Notes: generated by a model not told the origin, from the sequence alone. Numbered from the stretch's first letter, positions 32,560-42,538 are shown. The stretch is 43,950 bases of DNA from CAYSYM01 sp964435115 (GCA_964435115.1 CAYSYM010000031.1:1-43950); one strand, 5' to 3'. Program-made: numbers and translations.

Positions 32560-32840
32560 GCCGGCCTTCGCCCGAGCGCCTCCTGGGCTGCCTGGAGCGC
32601 CAGGGTGAGGCGCACCGGATGCCGCCACCGCAGCTCACGGGCGGCGGCATGTGGGAGGCGATGCGCGGCCAGATGGCCGGCTTCTACAAGGCGCGCGCAC
32701 GAGGGCCCGGCCGCCGCTGTACCGCCTGTCCCGTCTCCTGGACCGAGAGGCGCCCGGCCTCGGGCGGGCGATGGTCGTCGTGAGCACCAGTACGGCCAAG
32801 CCGGTCGGGACGGGCTTCACCGATGACGAAGCCACGAATT
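32560..32840 (+). pseudogene. Decayed RelE/HigB-like (Gp49-type) toxin
   Basis: Two consecutive reading frames together spell one protein. The first frame reads PPPQLTGGGMWEAMRGQMAG then FYKARARGPGRR; after a one-base deletion near 32717 the next frame continues LYRLSRLLDREAPGLGRAMV then VVSTSTAKPVGTGFTDDE. This joined pattern (GGG-WEAM-G-M-G-Y/F-R-GPGR-LYRL, then a KP-GT-F ending) is that of the RelE/HigB-like phage Gp49 toxins. The usual N-terminal 25 residues are missing, and the first frame has no ribosome-binding site. No antitoxin gene follows; the downstream gene is atpZ. The remnant lies between the hisS promoter and the atp promoter. Confidence 0.7.
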
Positions 32841-32882
32841 CGGGCTGCCCAGACGGCGGCGCCGGAGGGCGCGAGCGTGTGC

Positions 32883-32888
32883 TACACT
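32883..32888 (+). promoter_or_regulatory. Extended -10 (TGC-TACACT) before the atp operon
   Basis: TGTGCTACACT ends 27 bp before the atpZ ATG, placing a start near 32895 and a leader of about 21 nt. The TGC just before TACACT fits an extended -10 promoter, which can work without a strong -35; none is seen. Confidence 0.5.
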
Positions 32889-32915
32889 CGCAGCGCTCGC
32901 GGAAACGCGTGAAGG

Positions 32916-33221
32916 ATGCCAAGCTCGCGGCGGAGACCGGTAGGCCCGAGCCTCACCACCGTCCAGGCGCTTGCCATCGCGTCCCAGTTCGGCGTCACCC
33001 TGGCGGTGGCGGTTGGGCTGGGGCTTTTCGTGGGCCAGTGGCTGGACGGCCGATTCCAGACCAGCTTCATCTTCACGCTCATAGGAGTCTTGCTCGGGCT
33101 CGCGTCGGCGATCAGTGGCACGGTGAGGCTCTACCGGGCCGCGCTGCGCCAGGGAGAGCCCGGAGGCCCGCGGACACGGACGTCCGCCGAGGACCTGGCC
33201 GAAGACCAGACGGAACGATAG
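32916..33221 (+). CDS. atpZ: AtpZ/AtpI-type ATP synthase accessory protein
   Basis: Small membrane protein (101 residues) of the ATPase_gene1 family that opens many atp operons; related AtpZ/AtpI proteins help c-ring assembly and may carry divalent cations. Two TM helices are visible (about 20-40 and 50-70) with the typical GLGLFVGQWLDGRFQTSFIF signature. ATG 32916 has only a short AAGG close by. It is 17 bp from atpB and clearly belongs to the operon. Confidence 0.85.
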   Translation: MPSSRRRPVGPSLTTVQALAIASQFGVTLAVAVGLGLFVGQWLDGRFQTSFIFTLIGVLLGLASAISGTVRLYRAALRQGEPGGPRTRTSAEDLAEDQTER

Positions 33222-33238
33222 AACGGGGACCCGCGTAG

Positions 33239-34078
33239 ATGGTTGACGCGCTTCTCGCCAGCACGCTCTTCCAGGTGGTCCAGGAGGAAGCCGCGCCGGC
33301 AGCCGAAAAGACGCCCCAGCCACCACCCGAGGTGATCTTCGAGCTGTTCGGCACGATCCCGGTCACCAACACGATCTTCACCGCCTGGTTCGTCATCACC
33401 GCCCTGGTCCTCTTCGCCTTCTTCTCCACGCGGCGGCTGCGCCTGCTCCCGTCGGGCCTCCAGAACTTCTGGGAGATGGTGATCGAGCTGTGGATCGGTA
33501 TCGTCGAGCAGAGCATGGGGAAGCGAGGTCGGCGCTTCATGCCCCTGGTCGCCACCACGTTCCTGTTCATCCTCTTCTCCAACTGGCTGGGCATCCTCCC
33601 CGTCGTCGGCAACGTCACCATCAAGAACCCCGAGGGCGAGCTGGTCCCGCTGTTCCGCTCCGCGAACAGCGACCTCAACGTCACCGCGGCCATGGCGCTG
33701 GTGGTGATCTTCCTGGCCGAAGTCTCCGAGTTCCGCTCGCTCGGGGTACTCGGCTACGTGAAGGGCCTCCTGCTCCCGAACCCTCTCCGCTGGTTGGAGA
33801 TCCTCACCCGGCCGCTCTCGCTCTCCTTCCGGTTGTTCGGCAACATCTTCGCCGGCGAGGTCCTCCTGGTGACCATGCTCGGCATCGCGCCGTGGGCGCT
33901 CTTCGCGTTCCTGGGGCTCGAGATCTTCGTGGGCCTCATCCAAGCGCTGATCTTCTCGATGCTCACCCTCGTGTTTCTGACCATCGCCACGCTCCACGAG
34001 CGCGCGCACGAGGAGGCGGAGCACACCCACGGCGCCGAGCCCGTGGCTGGTGCGCCGGCCCGCACGGAAGCGCACTAG
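33239..34078 (+). CDS. atpB: ATP synthase Fo subunit a
   Basis: Membrane stator subunit with the two proton half-channels, 279 residues. The essential arginine is in the helix LSLSFRLFGNIFAGEVLL; the family block GLEIFVGLIQALIFSMLTLV is also complete. An N-terminal Ala/Glu/Pro-rich stretch (about 10-30) precedes the first TM helix. The C-terminus ends in a His/Glu-rich tail. Starts ATG 33239. A 122-bp gap without an ORF follows before atpE. Confidence 0.97.
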   Translation: MVDALLASTLFQVVQEEAAPAAEKTPQPPPEVIFELFGTIPVTNTIFTAWFVITALVLFAFFSTRRLRLLPSGLQNFWEMVIELWIGIVEQSMGKRGRRFMPLVATTFLFILFSNWLGILPVVGNVTIKNPEGELVPLFRSANSDLNVTAAMALVVIFLAEVSEFRSLGVLGYVKGLLLPNPLRWLEILTRPLSLSFRLFGNIFAGEVLLVTMLGIAPWALFAFLGLEIFVGLIQALIFSMLTLVFLTIATLHERAHEEAEHTHGAEPVAGAPARTEAH

Positions 34079-34200
34079 GGCATCTGTGTCGACTACCCTA
34101 TCCTTCGGCGACTCGGTTGGCGGTCGCGCACCCGCGCTGGTGGTGCGGCCGCGGCCAACCCGCATCTTGGCCACCCAACACGGACCTGGGAGGTTCCTGC

Positions 34201-34488
34201 GTGTACGAGATTAGTGTGCTTGCGCAGCAGGCGGCTGCCGTCGCCGGCGCCGCCAACGCCTGGGCACCCGCCATTGCCATCGGCGTGGGCGCCATCGGGC
34301 CTGGCATTGGCATCGGCTACGGCGTGGGCAAGGCGATGGAAGCCATCGGCCGCAACCCGGAGGTCGCCGGCCCCATCCTGGTCCCGATGCTGATTGGCCT
34401 TGGCTTCGCCGAAGCCATCGCGATCTACGCGCTGGTCATCGCCTTCATCCTGAGCGGCAATCCGCTGGTCAGTGGCGCCGTCCGGTAG
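34201..34488 (+). CDS. atpE: ATP synthase Fo subunit c
   Basis: Rotor-ring proteolipid, 95 residues. Two TM helices: the first contains the GxGxG-like packing motif IGVGAIGPGIGIGYGVG, then the polar loop AIGRNPE, then the ion-binding helix LGFAEAIAIYALVIAF with the key glutamate. The residue after that Glu is Ala and not Ser/Thr, so a proton-type site is more likely than sodium. GTG 34201 follows GGGAGG. An N-terminal extension (YEISVLAQQAAAVAGAANAW) is longer than in many c subunits. The 250-bp gap before atpF shows no gene. Confidence 0.96.
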   Translation: MYEISVLAQQAAAVAGAANAWAPAIAIGVGAIGPGIGIGYGVGKAMEAIGRNPEVAGPILVPMLIGLGFAEAIAIYALVIAFILSGNPLVSGAVR

Positions 34489-34738
34489 TCCGGGCCCGGG
34501 CACGTGGCCAGCCGGGTGGCAGGCGTCTGCGCCAGCGCGGGCCGCGCGCCCCGGCGCGTCGCGCTTCGCCTCGAGGCAGCCCAGCACGCTGGCCGCCGGC
34601 TGTGGCCCGGAGCGGCGCCGGCACGGGCTACGGGCTGAGGCGCCCGACCCACAGAGCAAGGAGCACTGAGCGCCCGTGCCAAGGGTCCGCGGGGCACCGG
34701 CCCCCGGCCACGGCCAGTTCAGGGTAAGGTAGACGTCT

Positions 34739-35266
34739 ATGGAAGCCATCCTCAACACGCTTGGCTTGAACGGCTGGGGGCTGTTCTGGCAGACGCTGAA
34801 CTTCCTCATCCTGCTCGCCCTGCTGTGGTTCGTGCTGTACAAGCCGGTGACCCGCATCCTGGATGAGCGCGCCCGCCGGGTCCGGGACAGCCTCGAACAC
34901 GCCGAGCAGGTCCGGCGCCAGGCGGAGCAGGCGGAGGCCGACCGCCAGGCCTTGCTGGCCGAGACGCGCCGCGAAGCCGAGGCGATCCGCGGCCGGGCGG
35001 AAGAGCAGGCCAAACGCATCGCCGCGGACCTCCAGGCGAGAGCCCAGGAGGAGGCCAACCGCATCCTGGCACAGGCCCAGGCGAGCATCGAAGCCAGCCG
35101 CCAGCAGATGCTGGACGAGGTGCGCTCACACGTGGCCGACCTCGTGGTCGCCGCCGTCGACCGTGTCACGCGCCGCGCCCTAGATGCCCAGGCGCAGCGC
35201 ACGCTCGTACAGCAGTTCCTGGCCACCGAGGCACCCAACGGTGCCGCGGTCGCGCGTCGGCGCTAA
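34739..35266 (+). CDS. atpF: ATP synthase Fo subunit b
   Basis: Peripheral stalk subunit of 175 residues: one N-terminal TM helix (LNGWGLFWQTLNFLILLALL) and a long coiled coil (EHAEQVRRQAEQAEADRQAL and so on) to about residue 145. ATG 34739 follows AAGGTAG. Only one b-type gene is present, so the stalk is a homodimer. It is followed 103 bp later by atpH. Confidence 0.95.
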   Translation: MEAILNTLGLNGWGLFWQTLNFLILLALLWFVLYKPVTRILDERARRVRDSLEHAEQVRRQAEQAEADRQALLAETRREAEAIRGRAEEQAKRIAADLQARAQEEANRILAQAQASIEASRQQMLDEVRSHVADLVVAAVDRVTRRALDAQAQRTLVQQFLATEAPNGAAVARRR

Positions 35267-35369
35267 GGACGTGGGTCGACGTGGGGCGGGAGACACCGCG
35301 GGTGTGGCGCACGTGCTGAGTGCGGCGGCGCGATGGGCGCGAGGCGCGTAGGAAGCGGGGCGGTCGGCC

Positions 35370-35927
35370 GTGCCGCGCACGACGTTCAGCGGGTCTGCCC
35401 GCCGCTACGCGGAGGCGGCCTTCGGCGTCGCCCGCGAGTCAGGCGACTTCGACGCGTGGCTGAGCGGGCTCGACGACCTGGCGCGCCTGCTGCAGGATCC
35501 GCGCGCCTCGACCGCGTTCACCAGCCCAGCCGTCGACCCCGGCGAGAAGCGGGCGGCGCTCGACCGCCTGCTGCCGGACCTCCCGCCCCTGGTGCGCAAC
35601 TTCGTGGCCATCCTCGTCGAGCGCGACCGCCTGGCGCAGGCGCCGGAGATCGCGGAGGCGTTCCGCGAGCGGGTGAACCAGGAGCGCGGGGTGCTCACCG
35701 CGGACGTCACGACCGCGATCCCGCTCGACGCCGAGCTAGAGCGGACGATTCAGGAGCGCCTCGGCGCGCATCTCGGGCACGACCCACGCCGGCTGGTGCT
35801 GCGCTCACAGGTGGACCCGCAGATTATCGGCGGCGTCGTTGCCCGGGTCGGGGATACTCTGATCGACGACAGCGTGCGTGGGCGCCTGGAACGCCTTCGG
35901 CGCGTCCTCGCCCAGGACGGGCGGTGA
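35370..35927 (+). CDS. atpH: ATP synthase F1 subunit delta
   Basis: OSCP-type subunit linking the stalk to the top of F1. 185 residues from GTG 35370. The N-terminal helical bundle (SARRYAEAAFGVARESGDFD) and C-terminal motif VDPQIIGGVVARVGDTLIDD are typical. The Shine-Dalgarno site is weak: AGGAAG lies far upstream. The 97-bp gap before atpA carries a small hairpin, GCGATG/CATCGC. Confidence 0.93.
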   Translation: MPRTTFSGSARRYAEAAFGVARESGDFDAWLSGLDDLARLLQDPRASTAFTSPAVDPGEKRAALDRLLPDLPPLVRNFVAILVERDRLAQAPEIAEAFRERVNQERGVLTADVTTAIPLDAELERTIQERLGAHLGHDPRRLVLRSQVDPQIIGGVVARVGDTLIDDSVRGRLERLRRVLAQDGR

Positions 35928-36024
35928 CGACCCAGCAATCCAGCCCGTGCGATGCGAGACATCGCGACGCCTCGAGGAGGTGCGGCCTCGCCGCGCGGCA
36001 TGACAGGGTGAAATCGAGGTAGCC

Positions 36025-37569
<1,545 letters not shown>

Positions 37570-37636
37570 CCTGGCGTTCTCCCCTTCCCCTGCCTCCAGA
37601 CGACCAGCGACAGACGCGAAACCCACCTCCCCCGCC

Positions 37637-38530
37637 ATGCCCAGTCTTCGCGATATCCGCCGGCGGATCCGCTCCGTCAAGAACATGGCGCAGATCACCA
37701 AGGCCATGGAGATGGTGGCCGCCTCGCGCATGCGCCGCGCCCAGCAGCGGGTGACCGCAGCCCGGCCGTACGCGCAGGCTATGCGCACGCTGATTGGCGA
37801 GCTGGCCCTGCAGGGCCGCTCCGTCGGCCAGGAGCTCCACCCGCTGCTCGCCCAGCGAGCCGTCGACACGGTCGGGGTCGTCCTCATCACGCCGGACCGC
37901 GGCCTGGCCGGCCCGCTCAACACCAACGTCATCCGCCGCGGCGCCGAGCTGATCCTGGAGCAGGAACATGCCAACCTGGCCGTGGAGGTGGTCACCGTCG
38001 GCCGGAAGGGGCAGGATTTCCTGGTCCGGCGCGGCCGCAAGCTGCTGGGGACGTTCACCGGCATCGTCGACCGACCGAGTTACAACGACATTATCCCGAT
38101 CGCGCGGGTCGTGATGGACAGCTACGTCGCCGGGGTGATGGACCGGGCGTACGTGGTCTACCCGCGCTTCGTCTCGACGCTCGTGCAGCGACCCGAGGCG
38201 GTGCAGCTCCTGCCGATCACACCGGCGGCCGCGGGAGAGACCGACGAGGCCCTGGGCGAGTTGGACTACATCTACGAGCCGGACCCCCTCTCCATCCTCC
38301 AGTCGCTGCTGCCGCGCTACGTCGAGGTGCAGATCTGGCAGGCGCTCCTGGAGACGGCTGCCTCGGAGCAGAGCGCACGCATGGTCGCCATGCGCAACGC
38401 GAGCGACAACGCCAGGGAGATCGTGCAATCCCTCACCCTGACCTACAACAAGGTCCGCCAGGCCGGTATCACGCGCGAAGTGACCGAGATCGCCGCCGCG
38501 GCCGAGGCGATGGCCGCCACCGGACGATGA
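37637..38530 (+). CDS. atpG: ATP synthase F1 subunit gamma
   Basis: Central shaft subunit, 297 residues. N-terminal helix MPSLRDIRRRIRSVKNMAQI with TKAMEMVAASRMRRAQ, and C-terminal NASDNAREIVQSLTLTYNKV then RQAGITREVTEIAAAAEAM are the rotor helices. ATG 37637 lacks a clear ribosome-binding site, so coupling to atpA is likely. Confidence 0.97.
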   Translation: MPSLRDIRRRIRSVKNMAQITKAMEMVAASRMRRAQQRVTAARPYAQAMRTLIGELALQGRSVGQELHPLLAQRAVDTVGVVLITPDRGLAGPLNTNVIRRGAELILEQEHANLAVEVVTVGRKGQDFLVRRGRKLLGTFTGIVDRPSYNDIIPIARVVMDSYVAGVMDRAYVVYPRFVSTLVQRPEAVQLLPITPAAAGETDEALGELDYIYEPDPLSILQSLLPRYVEVQIWQALLETAASEQSARMVAMRNASDNAREIVQSLTLTYNKVRQAGITREVTEIAAAAEAMAATGR

Positions 38531-38542
38531 CTGACCCGCCCC

Positions 38543-38567
38543 GACCCACGACCCAGGACCCGATACC
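38543..38567. repeat. GACCCAGGACCCGATACC repeat in the atpG-atpD gap
   Basis: CCCACGACCCAGGACCCGATA and the following CC lie in the 64-bp intergenic gap. On the complementary strand it reads GGTATCGGGTCCTGGGTC, sharing the GGTATCGGG core with the arrays near 7590-7705 and 9591-9645. It is the shortest of the three copies. Confidence 0.45.
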
Positions 38568-38594
38568 TCCGAGAGCCCACCGGGAGGACCCACC

Positions 38595-40085
38595 GTGACT
38601 ACCATGACTGAGACCCCGCCGGCGAGGCCAGAGGCGCGCGGGGCGACGGGCCGCATCGTCCAGGTGATTGGCCCGGTCGTCGACGTCGAGTTCCCGCCGG
38701 AGCAGCTCCCCGACATCTACTACGCCCTGCAGGTCGACCTCGCCCAGCTCGCCAGCTCGAACGGCGCCTCGCCCGATGGGACGGAGGCGAAAGGCGTCGA
38801 GCAGGCGGCGGGCCGGCTCGTCCTCGAGGTGCAGCAGCACCTGGGCAATAACTGGGTGCGCGCCATGGCCATGGGCAGCACGGACGGGCTGCGCCGCGGC
38901 CTCCTCGTCCAGGACACGGGCGGCCCCATCACCGTGCCGGTCGGCCCGCCCACGCTCGGCCGTCTCTTCAACGTGCTCGGGGAGCCCATCGACGGGAAGG
39001 AGCCCGTTTCGGCCGACACCGCCTACCCGATCCACCGCCCTGCCCCGGCCTTCGTCGACCAGGCGGTGGAGCCCACCCCGTTCGAGACCGGCATCAAGGT
39101 CATCGACCTGATCGCCCCGTTCCGCAAGGGCGGCAAGATCGGTATCTTCGGCGGCGCCGGCGTGGGCAAGACGGTCATCATCACCGAGCTGATCAACAAC
39201 GTCGCCAAGCAGCACGGGGGTTACTCCGTGTTTGCCGGCGTGGGCGAGCGCACGCGCGAGGGGAACGACCTCTACCGCGAGATGCACGAGTCGGGTGTGC
39301 TCGACAAGGTCGCGCTCGTCTTCGGCCAGATGAACGAGCCGCCGGGCGTCCGCCTGCGGGTCGGCCTGACGGGCGTCACTCTCGCCGAGTACTTCCGCGA
39401 CGAAGGCCGCGACGTCCTCCTGTTCATCGATAACATCTTCCGCTTCACCCAGGCAGGCTCCGAGGTGTCCGCCTTGCTCGGGCGGCTCCCCAGCGCCGTC
39501 GGCTACCAGCCGACCTTGCAGAACGAGATGGGCCAGCTCCAGGAACGCATCACCTCGACCAAACGCGGCTCTATCACCTCCCTGCAGGCTGTCTACGTGC
39601 CCGCGGACGACTACACCGACCCGGCGCCGGCCACCACCTTCGCCCACCTCGACGCCACGATCGCCCTGGAGCGGGCGATCACCGAGCGCGGCATCTACCC
39701 CGCCGTGGACCCGCTCGGCTCCACCAGCCGCATCCTCGACCCACGCGTCGTCGGCGAGGAGCACTACCGGGTCGCGCGCGACGTGCAGCGGGTGCTCCAG
39801 AAGTACAAGGACCTGCAGGACATCATCGCCATCCTCGGCGTGGACGAGCTGTCGGACGACGACAAGCTCACCGTGGCGCGGGCGCGCCGCATTGAGCGCT
39901 TCTTCAGCCAGCCGTTCCACGTGGCCGAGGTGTTCACCGGCACGCCGGGCGTCTTCGTGAAGATGGAAGAGACCGTGCGCAGCTTCAAGGAGATCCTGGA
40001 AGGGAAGTGGGACCACCTGCCTGAGCAGGCCTTCATGTACGTCGGCACCATCGAGGACGCGGCCAAGAAGGCCGAGGCGCTGTAG
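38595..40085 (+). CDS. atpD: ATP synthase F1 subunit beta
   Basis: Catalytic subunit, 496 residues (usual 460-475). Walker A GGAGVGKTV at about 187-195, the catalytic glutamate region GVGERTREGNDLY, and VYVPADDYTDPAPATTFAHL are complete. The extra length is a 20-25 residue insertion at about 49-71 in the N-terminal beta-barrel (ALQVDLAQLASSNGASPDGT, then EAKGVEQAAGRLVLEV), where most homologues go directly from ALEVE to GRLVLEV. GTG 38595 follows GGGAGG; an ATG three codons later is possible. Confidence 0.98.
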   Translation: MTTMTETPPARPEARGATGRIVQVIGPVVDVEFPPEQLPDIYYALQVDLAQLASSNGASPDGTEAKGVEQAAGRLVLEVQQHLGNNWVRAMAMGSTDGLRRGLLVQDTGGPITVPVGPPTLGRLFNVLGEPIDGKEPVSADTAYPIHRPAPAFVDQAVEPTPFETGIKVIDLIAPFRKGGKIGIFGGAGVGKTVIITELINNVAKQHGGYSVFAGVGERTREGNDLYREMHESGVLDKVALVFGQMNEPPGVRLRVGLTGVTLAEYFRDEGRDVLLFIDNIFRFTQAGSEVSALLGRLPSAVGYQPTLQNEMGQLQERITSTKRGSITSLQAVYVPADDYTDPAPATTFAHLDATIALERAITERGIYPAVDPLGSTSRILDPRVVGEEHYRVARDVQRVLQKYKDLQDIIAILGVDELSDDDKLTVARARRIERFFSQPFHVAEVFTGTPGVFVKMEETVRSFKEILEGKWDHLPEQAFMYVGTIEDAAKKAEAL

Positions 40086-40095
40086 CTGTATCGCC

Positions 40096-40530
40096 ATGCC
40101 TCGGTTACGCGTGCAGATCGTGACCGCCGAACGCGAGGTCCTGGCGGACCACGACGTGGACATGGTGGTGGCACCGGGCGCCGAGGGAGTCCTGGGGATC
40201 CTCCCGCGGCATGCCCCCCTGCTCACCACGCTGAACCCCGGCGTCATCCGCATCAAGAAGGGCGACACTGAGACCGCCATGGCCGTGGGCGGCGGCTTCC
40301 TCCAGGTCGCGCGCGATCGCGTGCTCATCCTGGCCGATACCGCCGAGCGCGAGGGGGAGGTCGACGAGGCGCGCGCGGAGCAGGCCCGCCAGCGCGCCAA
40401 CGCGGCGCTGGCAGAGGCGGTGCGCGCCGGGACGCCGGTCCAGGTGGAAGCCGCCCGGACGGCCCTCCGCGTCTCGCTGGCCCGTATCCAGGTGGCGCGG
40501 CGCCGGAGACGCCAGGCACCTTCGCCCTGA
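40096..40530 (+). CDS. atpC: ATP synthase F1 subunit epsilon
   Basis: Rotor subunit of 144 residues with the N-terminal beta-sandwich (LRVQIVTAEREVLADHDVDM, GAEGVLGILPRHAPLLTTLN) and a C-terminal helical hairpin (VDEARAEQARQRANAALAEA). The basic tail ARRRRRQAPSP is unusual but not unknown. It follows atpD by 10 bp and ends the operon. Confidence 0.95.
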   Translation: MPRLRVQIVTAEREVLADHDVDMVVAPGAEGVLGILPRHAPLLTTLNPGVIRIKKGDTETAMAVGGGFLQVARDRVLILADTAEREGEVDEARAEQARQRANAALAEAVRAGTPVQVEAARTALRVSLARIQVARRRRRQAPSP

Positions 40531-40646
40531 CCACGCGCGCCGCACCCCCGCGGATCGTGGCCGCGCCGGACACGCGCCGCCGGACACTGGGGTACACCCG
40601 CACGCCGCGTGCCCTCGCGCGCCGCCGTCCGGCCCCGGTCAGCCTG

Positions 40647-40676
40647 TTGCCCGCGCCGAGAGTCCGTTCGTATAGT
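40647..40676 (+). promoter_or_regulatory. mreB promoter (TTGCCC-18-TATAGT)
   Basis: TTGCCC at 40647-40652 and TATAGT at 40671-40676 are 18 bp apart. Start near 40683 gives a 14-nt leader to ATG 40697 or about 100 nt to GTG 40784. This is among the clearest two-box promoters in the window. Confidence 0.55.
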
Positions 40677-40696
40677 CCGGCGCCCCGTCCGCCACG

Positions 40697-41788
40697 ATGA
40701 ACCCGGCGCTCCTCGCGGCGGCGCTCCTGCTTCTCCTGGCGCTCGTCGCCCTCGTCGTCTGGACGGCCCGTTCGAAGGATTTCGTGTTCTCTAAGTACAT
40801 CGGGATCGACCTGGGCACGGCCAACGTGCTTGTCTACGTCAAGGGGCGCGGCATCGTCCTCAACGAGCCATCGGTGGTGGCCTACTCGGCCGCCGACAAT
40901 AAGGTGGTCGCGGTGGGCAGCCACGCCCGCCTGATGCTCGGCCGCACCCCCGGCCGCATCATCGTCAGCCGCCCCATGCGCGACGGTGTGATCGCCGACT
41001 ACCTGGTGACCGAGGCGATGCTCCGCTACTTCATCAGCAAGGTGGTGGGAAAGTACTCACTCTTCAGGCCCGTGGTCATGGTGTGCATCCCGGCCGGCGT
41101 GACCAACGTGGAGAGCCGCGCCGTCCTCGACGCGACCATCCAGGCCGGCGCGAAGGAGGCACACCTCATCCCCGAGCCGCTCGCCGCGGCCATTGGCGCC
41201 AACATCCCTATCTCCAGCCCGTCCGGGAACATGGTGGTGGACATCGGCGGCGGCACCTGCGAGGCCGCCATCATCTCCCTGAACGACATCGTCGTCTCGT
41301 CGTCCATCCGGGTTGCCGGCAACAAGATCGACGAGATGATCCAGACCTACGTGCGGCGCAAGTTCAACCTCATCATCGGCGATCGCACGGCCGAAGAGAT
41401 CAAGGTCACCATTGGCAGCGCCCTCCCGCTCGAGCGCGAGCTGGAGGTGGAGATCCGCGGACGCGACACGATCGACGGCCTGCCCAAGACGCGCACGATC
41501 GCCTCGCGCGAGGTGACCGAGGCGATCTCCGAGGCGCTCGCGGCGATCGTGGCGAACGTGAAGGCGGTGCTCGAGCAGACCCCGCCGGAGCTGGCCGCCG
41601 ACGTGGCCGACCGGGGGATGATCCTCACCGGTGGGGGCGCCCTCCTGCGCAACCTCGACCGCCTGCTCGCCCAGGAGACCGGGGTCCCCGCCTACGTGGC
41701 CGACGACCCGCTGAGCTGCGTCGCCATCGGCGCCGGCCGCGCCCTCGAGCACTTCCCGATCTTCAAGGACTCGCTCACGCCGGTCTGA
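40697..41788 (+). CDS. mreB: MreB-like actin, apparent N-terminal TM helix
   Basis: Bacterial actin that organises side-wall synthesis. The fold is complete: phosphate-1 loop IDLGTANVLVYVKGRGIVLN, RPMRDGVIADYLVTEAMLRY, DIGGGTCEAAIISLNDIVVS and the phosphate-2/C-terminal LTGGGALLRNLDRLLAQETG. Unusually, 29 in-frame codons from ATG 40697 encode NPALLAAALLLLLALVALVV, then WTARSKDF, a textbook TM helix with positive charges on the cytosolic side. A canonical MreB start is also available at GTG 40784 (VFSKYIGIDLG) with GAAGGA just upstream, while ATG 40697 has no ribosome-binding site. Codon third positions in the N-terminal stretch are almost all G/C, as in real genes. Both forms may be made. No mreC/mreD follow. 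Confidence 0.88.
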   Translation: MNPALLAAALLLLLALVALVVWTARSKDFVFSKYIGIDLGTANVLVYVKGRGIVLNEPSVVAYSAADNKVVAVGSHARLMLGRTPGRIIVSRPMRDGVIADYLVTEAMLRYFISKVVGKYSLFRPVVMVCIPAGVTNVESRAVLDATIQAGAKEAHLIPEPLAAAIGANIPISSPSGNMVVDIGGGTCEAAIISLNDIVVSSSIRVAGNKIDEMIQTYVRRKFNLIIGDRTAEEIKVTIGSALPLERELEVEIRGRDTIDGLPKTRTIASREVTEAISEALAAIVANVKAVLEQTPPELAADVADRGMILTGGGALLRNLDRLLAQETGVPAYVADDPLSCVAIGAGRALEHFPIFKDSLTPV

Positions 41789-41812
41789 GCGGCGCAGGCC
41801 GGACGCACCCCT

Positions 41813-42538
41813 TCACCCCGGCTTGGTCCCGGCAATGATCGCCACGCTGCCCAGGCCCAGGCGGTGGGAGGTGACCGCCACCAGGCCAGCATCGCGCAGC
41901 AGGGCCGCCAGGTCGTCCGGCTCCACGAACGCCGCCGCCGACTCGGGCAGGTAGGTGTAGGCCGCCGCGTCCCCGGCGATGAGGCGCCCGGCCACTGGCA
42001 CGACCCGCCGGAAGTACAGCCGGAACAGCGGCCGCCACGCGTGGGGCGGGCCCGGGGTGATCTCCAGGATCGCCAGCCGGCCGCCCGGGCGCAGCACGTG
42101 GACCTGCTCTCGCAGGCCGAGTGCCGGGTCCGACAGGTTCCGCACGACGAACGCGCTCACCACGCAATCGAACGTGTCGGCTGCGAATGGCAGCGCCTGG
42201 CCGTCCGCCGCGGCGAACGTGACGCGCCGGCCGGCCGGCCGCGCCTCCAGCGCCGGGCGACCGGCCCGCAGCATGGGCTCAGCGAAGTCCACGCCGACCA
42301 CGCGCCCGTCGCCCATCGCCTCGGCCAGCGCCAGCGCCAGCTTGCCCGTCCCTGTCCCCACGTCGAGCCCCAGGCCGCCGCGCGGCGGGCGGGTGGCGCG
42401 GGCCGCCGCCCGCCGCCAGCCGGCGTCCCTGCCCAGCGTCATGAGCGTGTTCATCAGGTCGTAGCGGCGGGCGATCCGCCCGAACATCGCCGCCACGAAG
42501 CGGGACTTCTCGACGGCGGAGGGGAGCGCCCGGCTCAT
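41813..42538 (-). CDS. menG: Demethylmenaquinone/ubiquinone methyltransferase
   Basis: UbiE/MenG family SAM-dependent C-methyltransferase, likely the last step of menaquinone synthesis. 241 residues from ATG 42538 (MSRALPSAVEKSRFVAAMFG). Diagnostic blocks: RIARRYDLMNTLMTLGRDAG, LDVGTGTGKLALALAEAMG, and AFVVRNLSDPALGLREQVHV. The ORF extends to 42733 with Pro/Arg-rich sequence that is not part of the family. It converges with mreB with only 24 bp between the stops. Confidence 0.9.
   Translation of the reverse strand: MSRALPSAVEKSRFVAAMFGRIARRYDLMNTLMTLGRDAGWRRAAARATRPPRGGLGLDVGTGTGKLALALAEAMGDGRVVGVDFAEPMLRAGRPALEARPAGRRVTFAAADGQALPFAADTFDCVVSAFVVRNLSDPALGLREQVHVLRPGGRLAILEITPGPPHAWRPLFRLYFRRVVPVAGRLIAGDAAAYTYLPESAAAFVEPDDLAALLRDAGLVAVTSHRLGLGSVAIIAGTKPG

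Noticed and set aside
34201..34488. Sodium-coupled c ring
   Set aside because: The residue following the ion-binding Glu in GFAEAIAIY is Ala; the Ser/Thr needed in the typical Na+ signature is missing, so a proton ring is the better reading.
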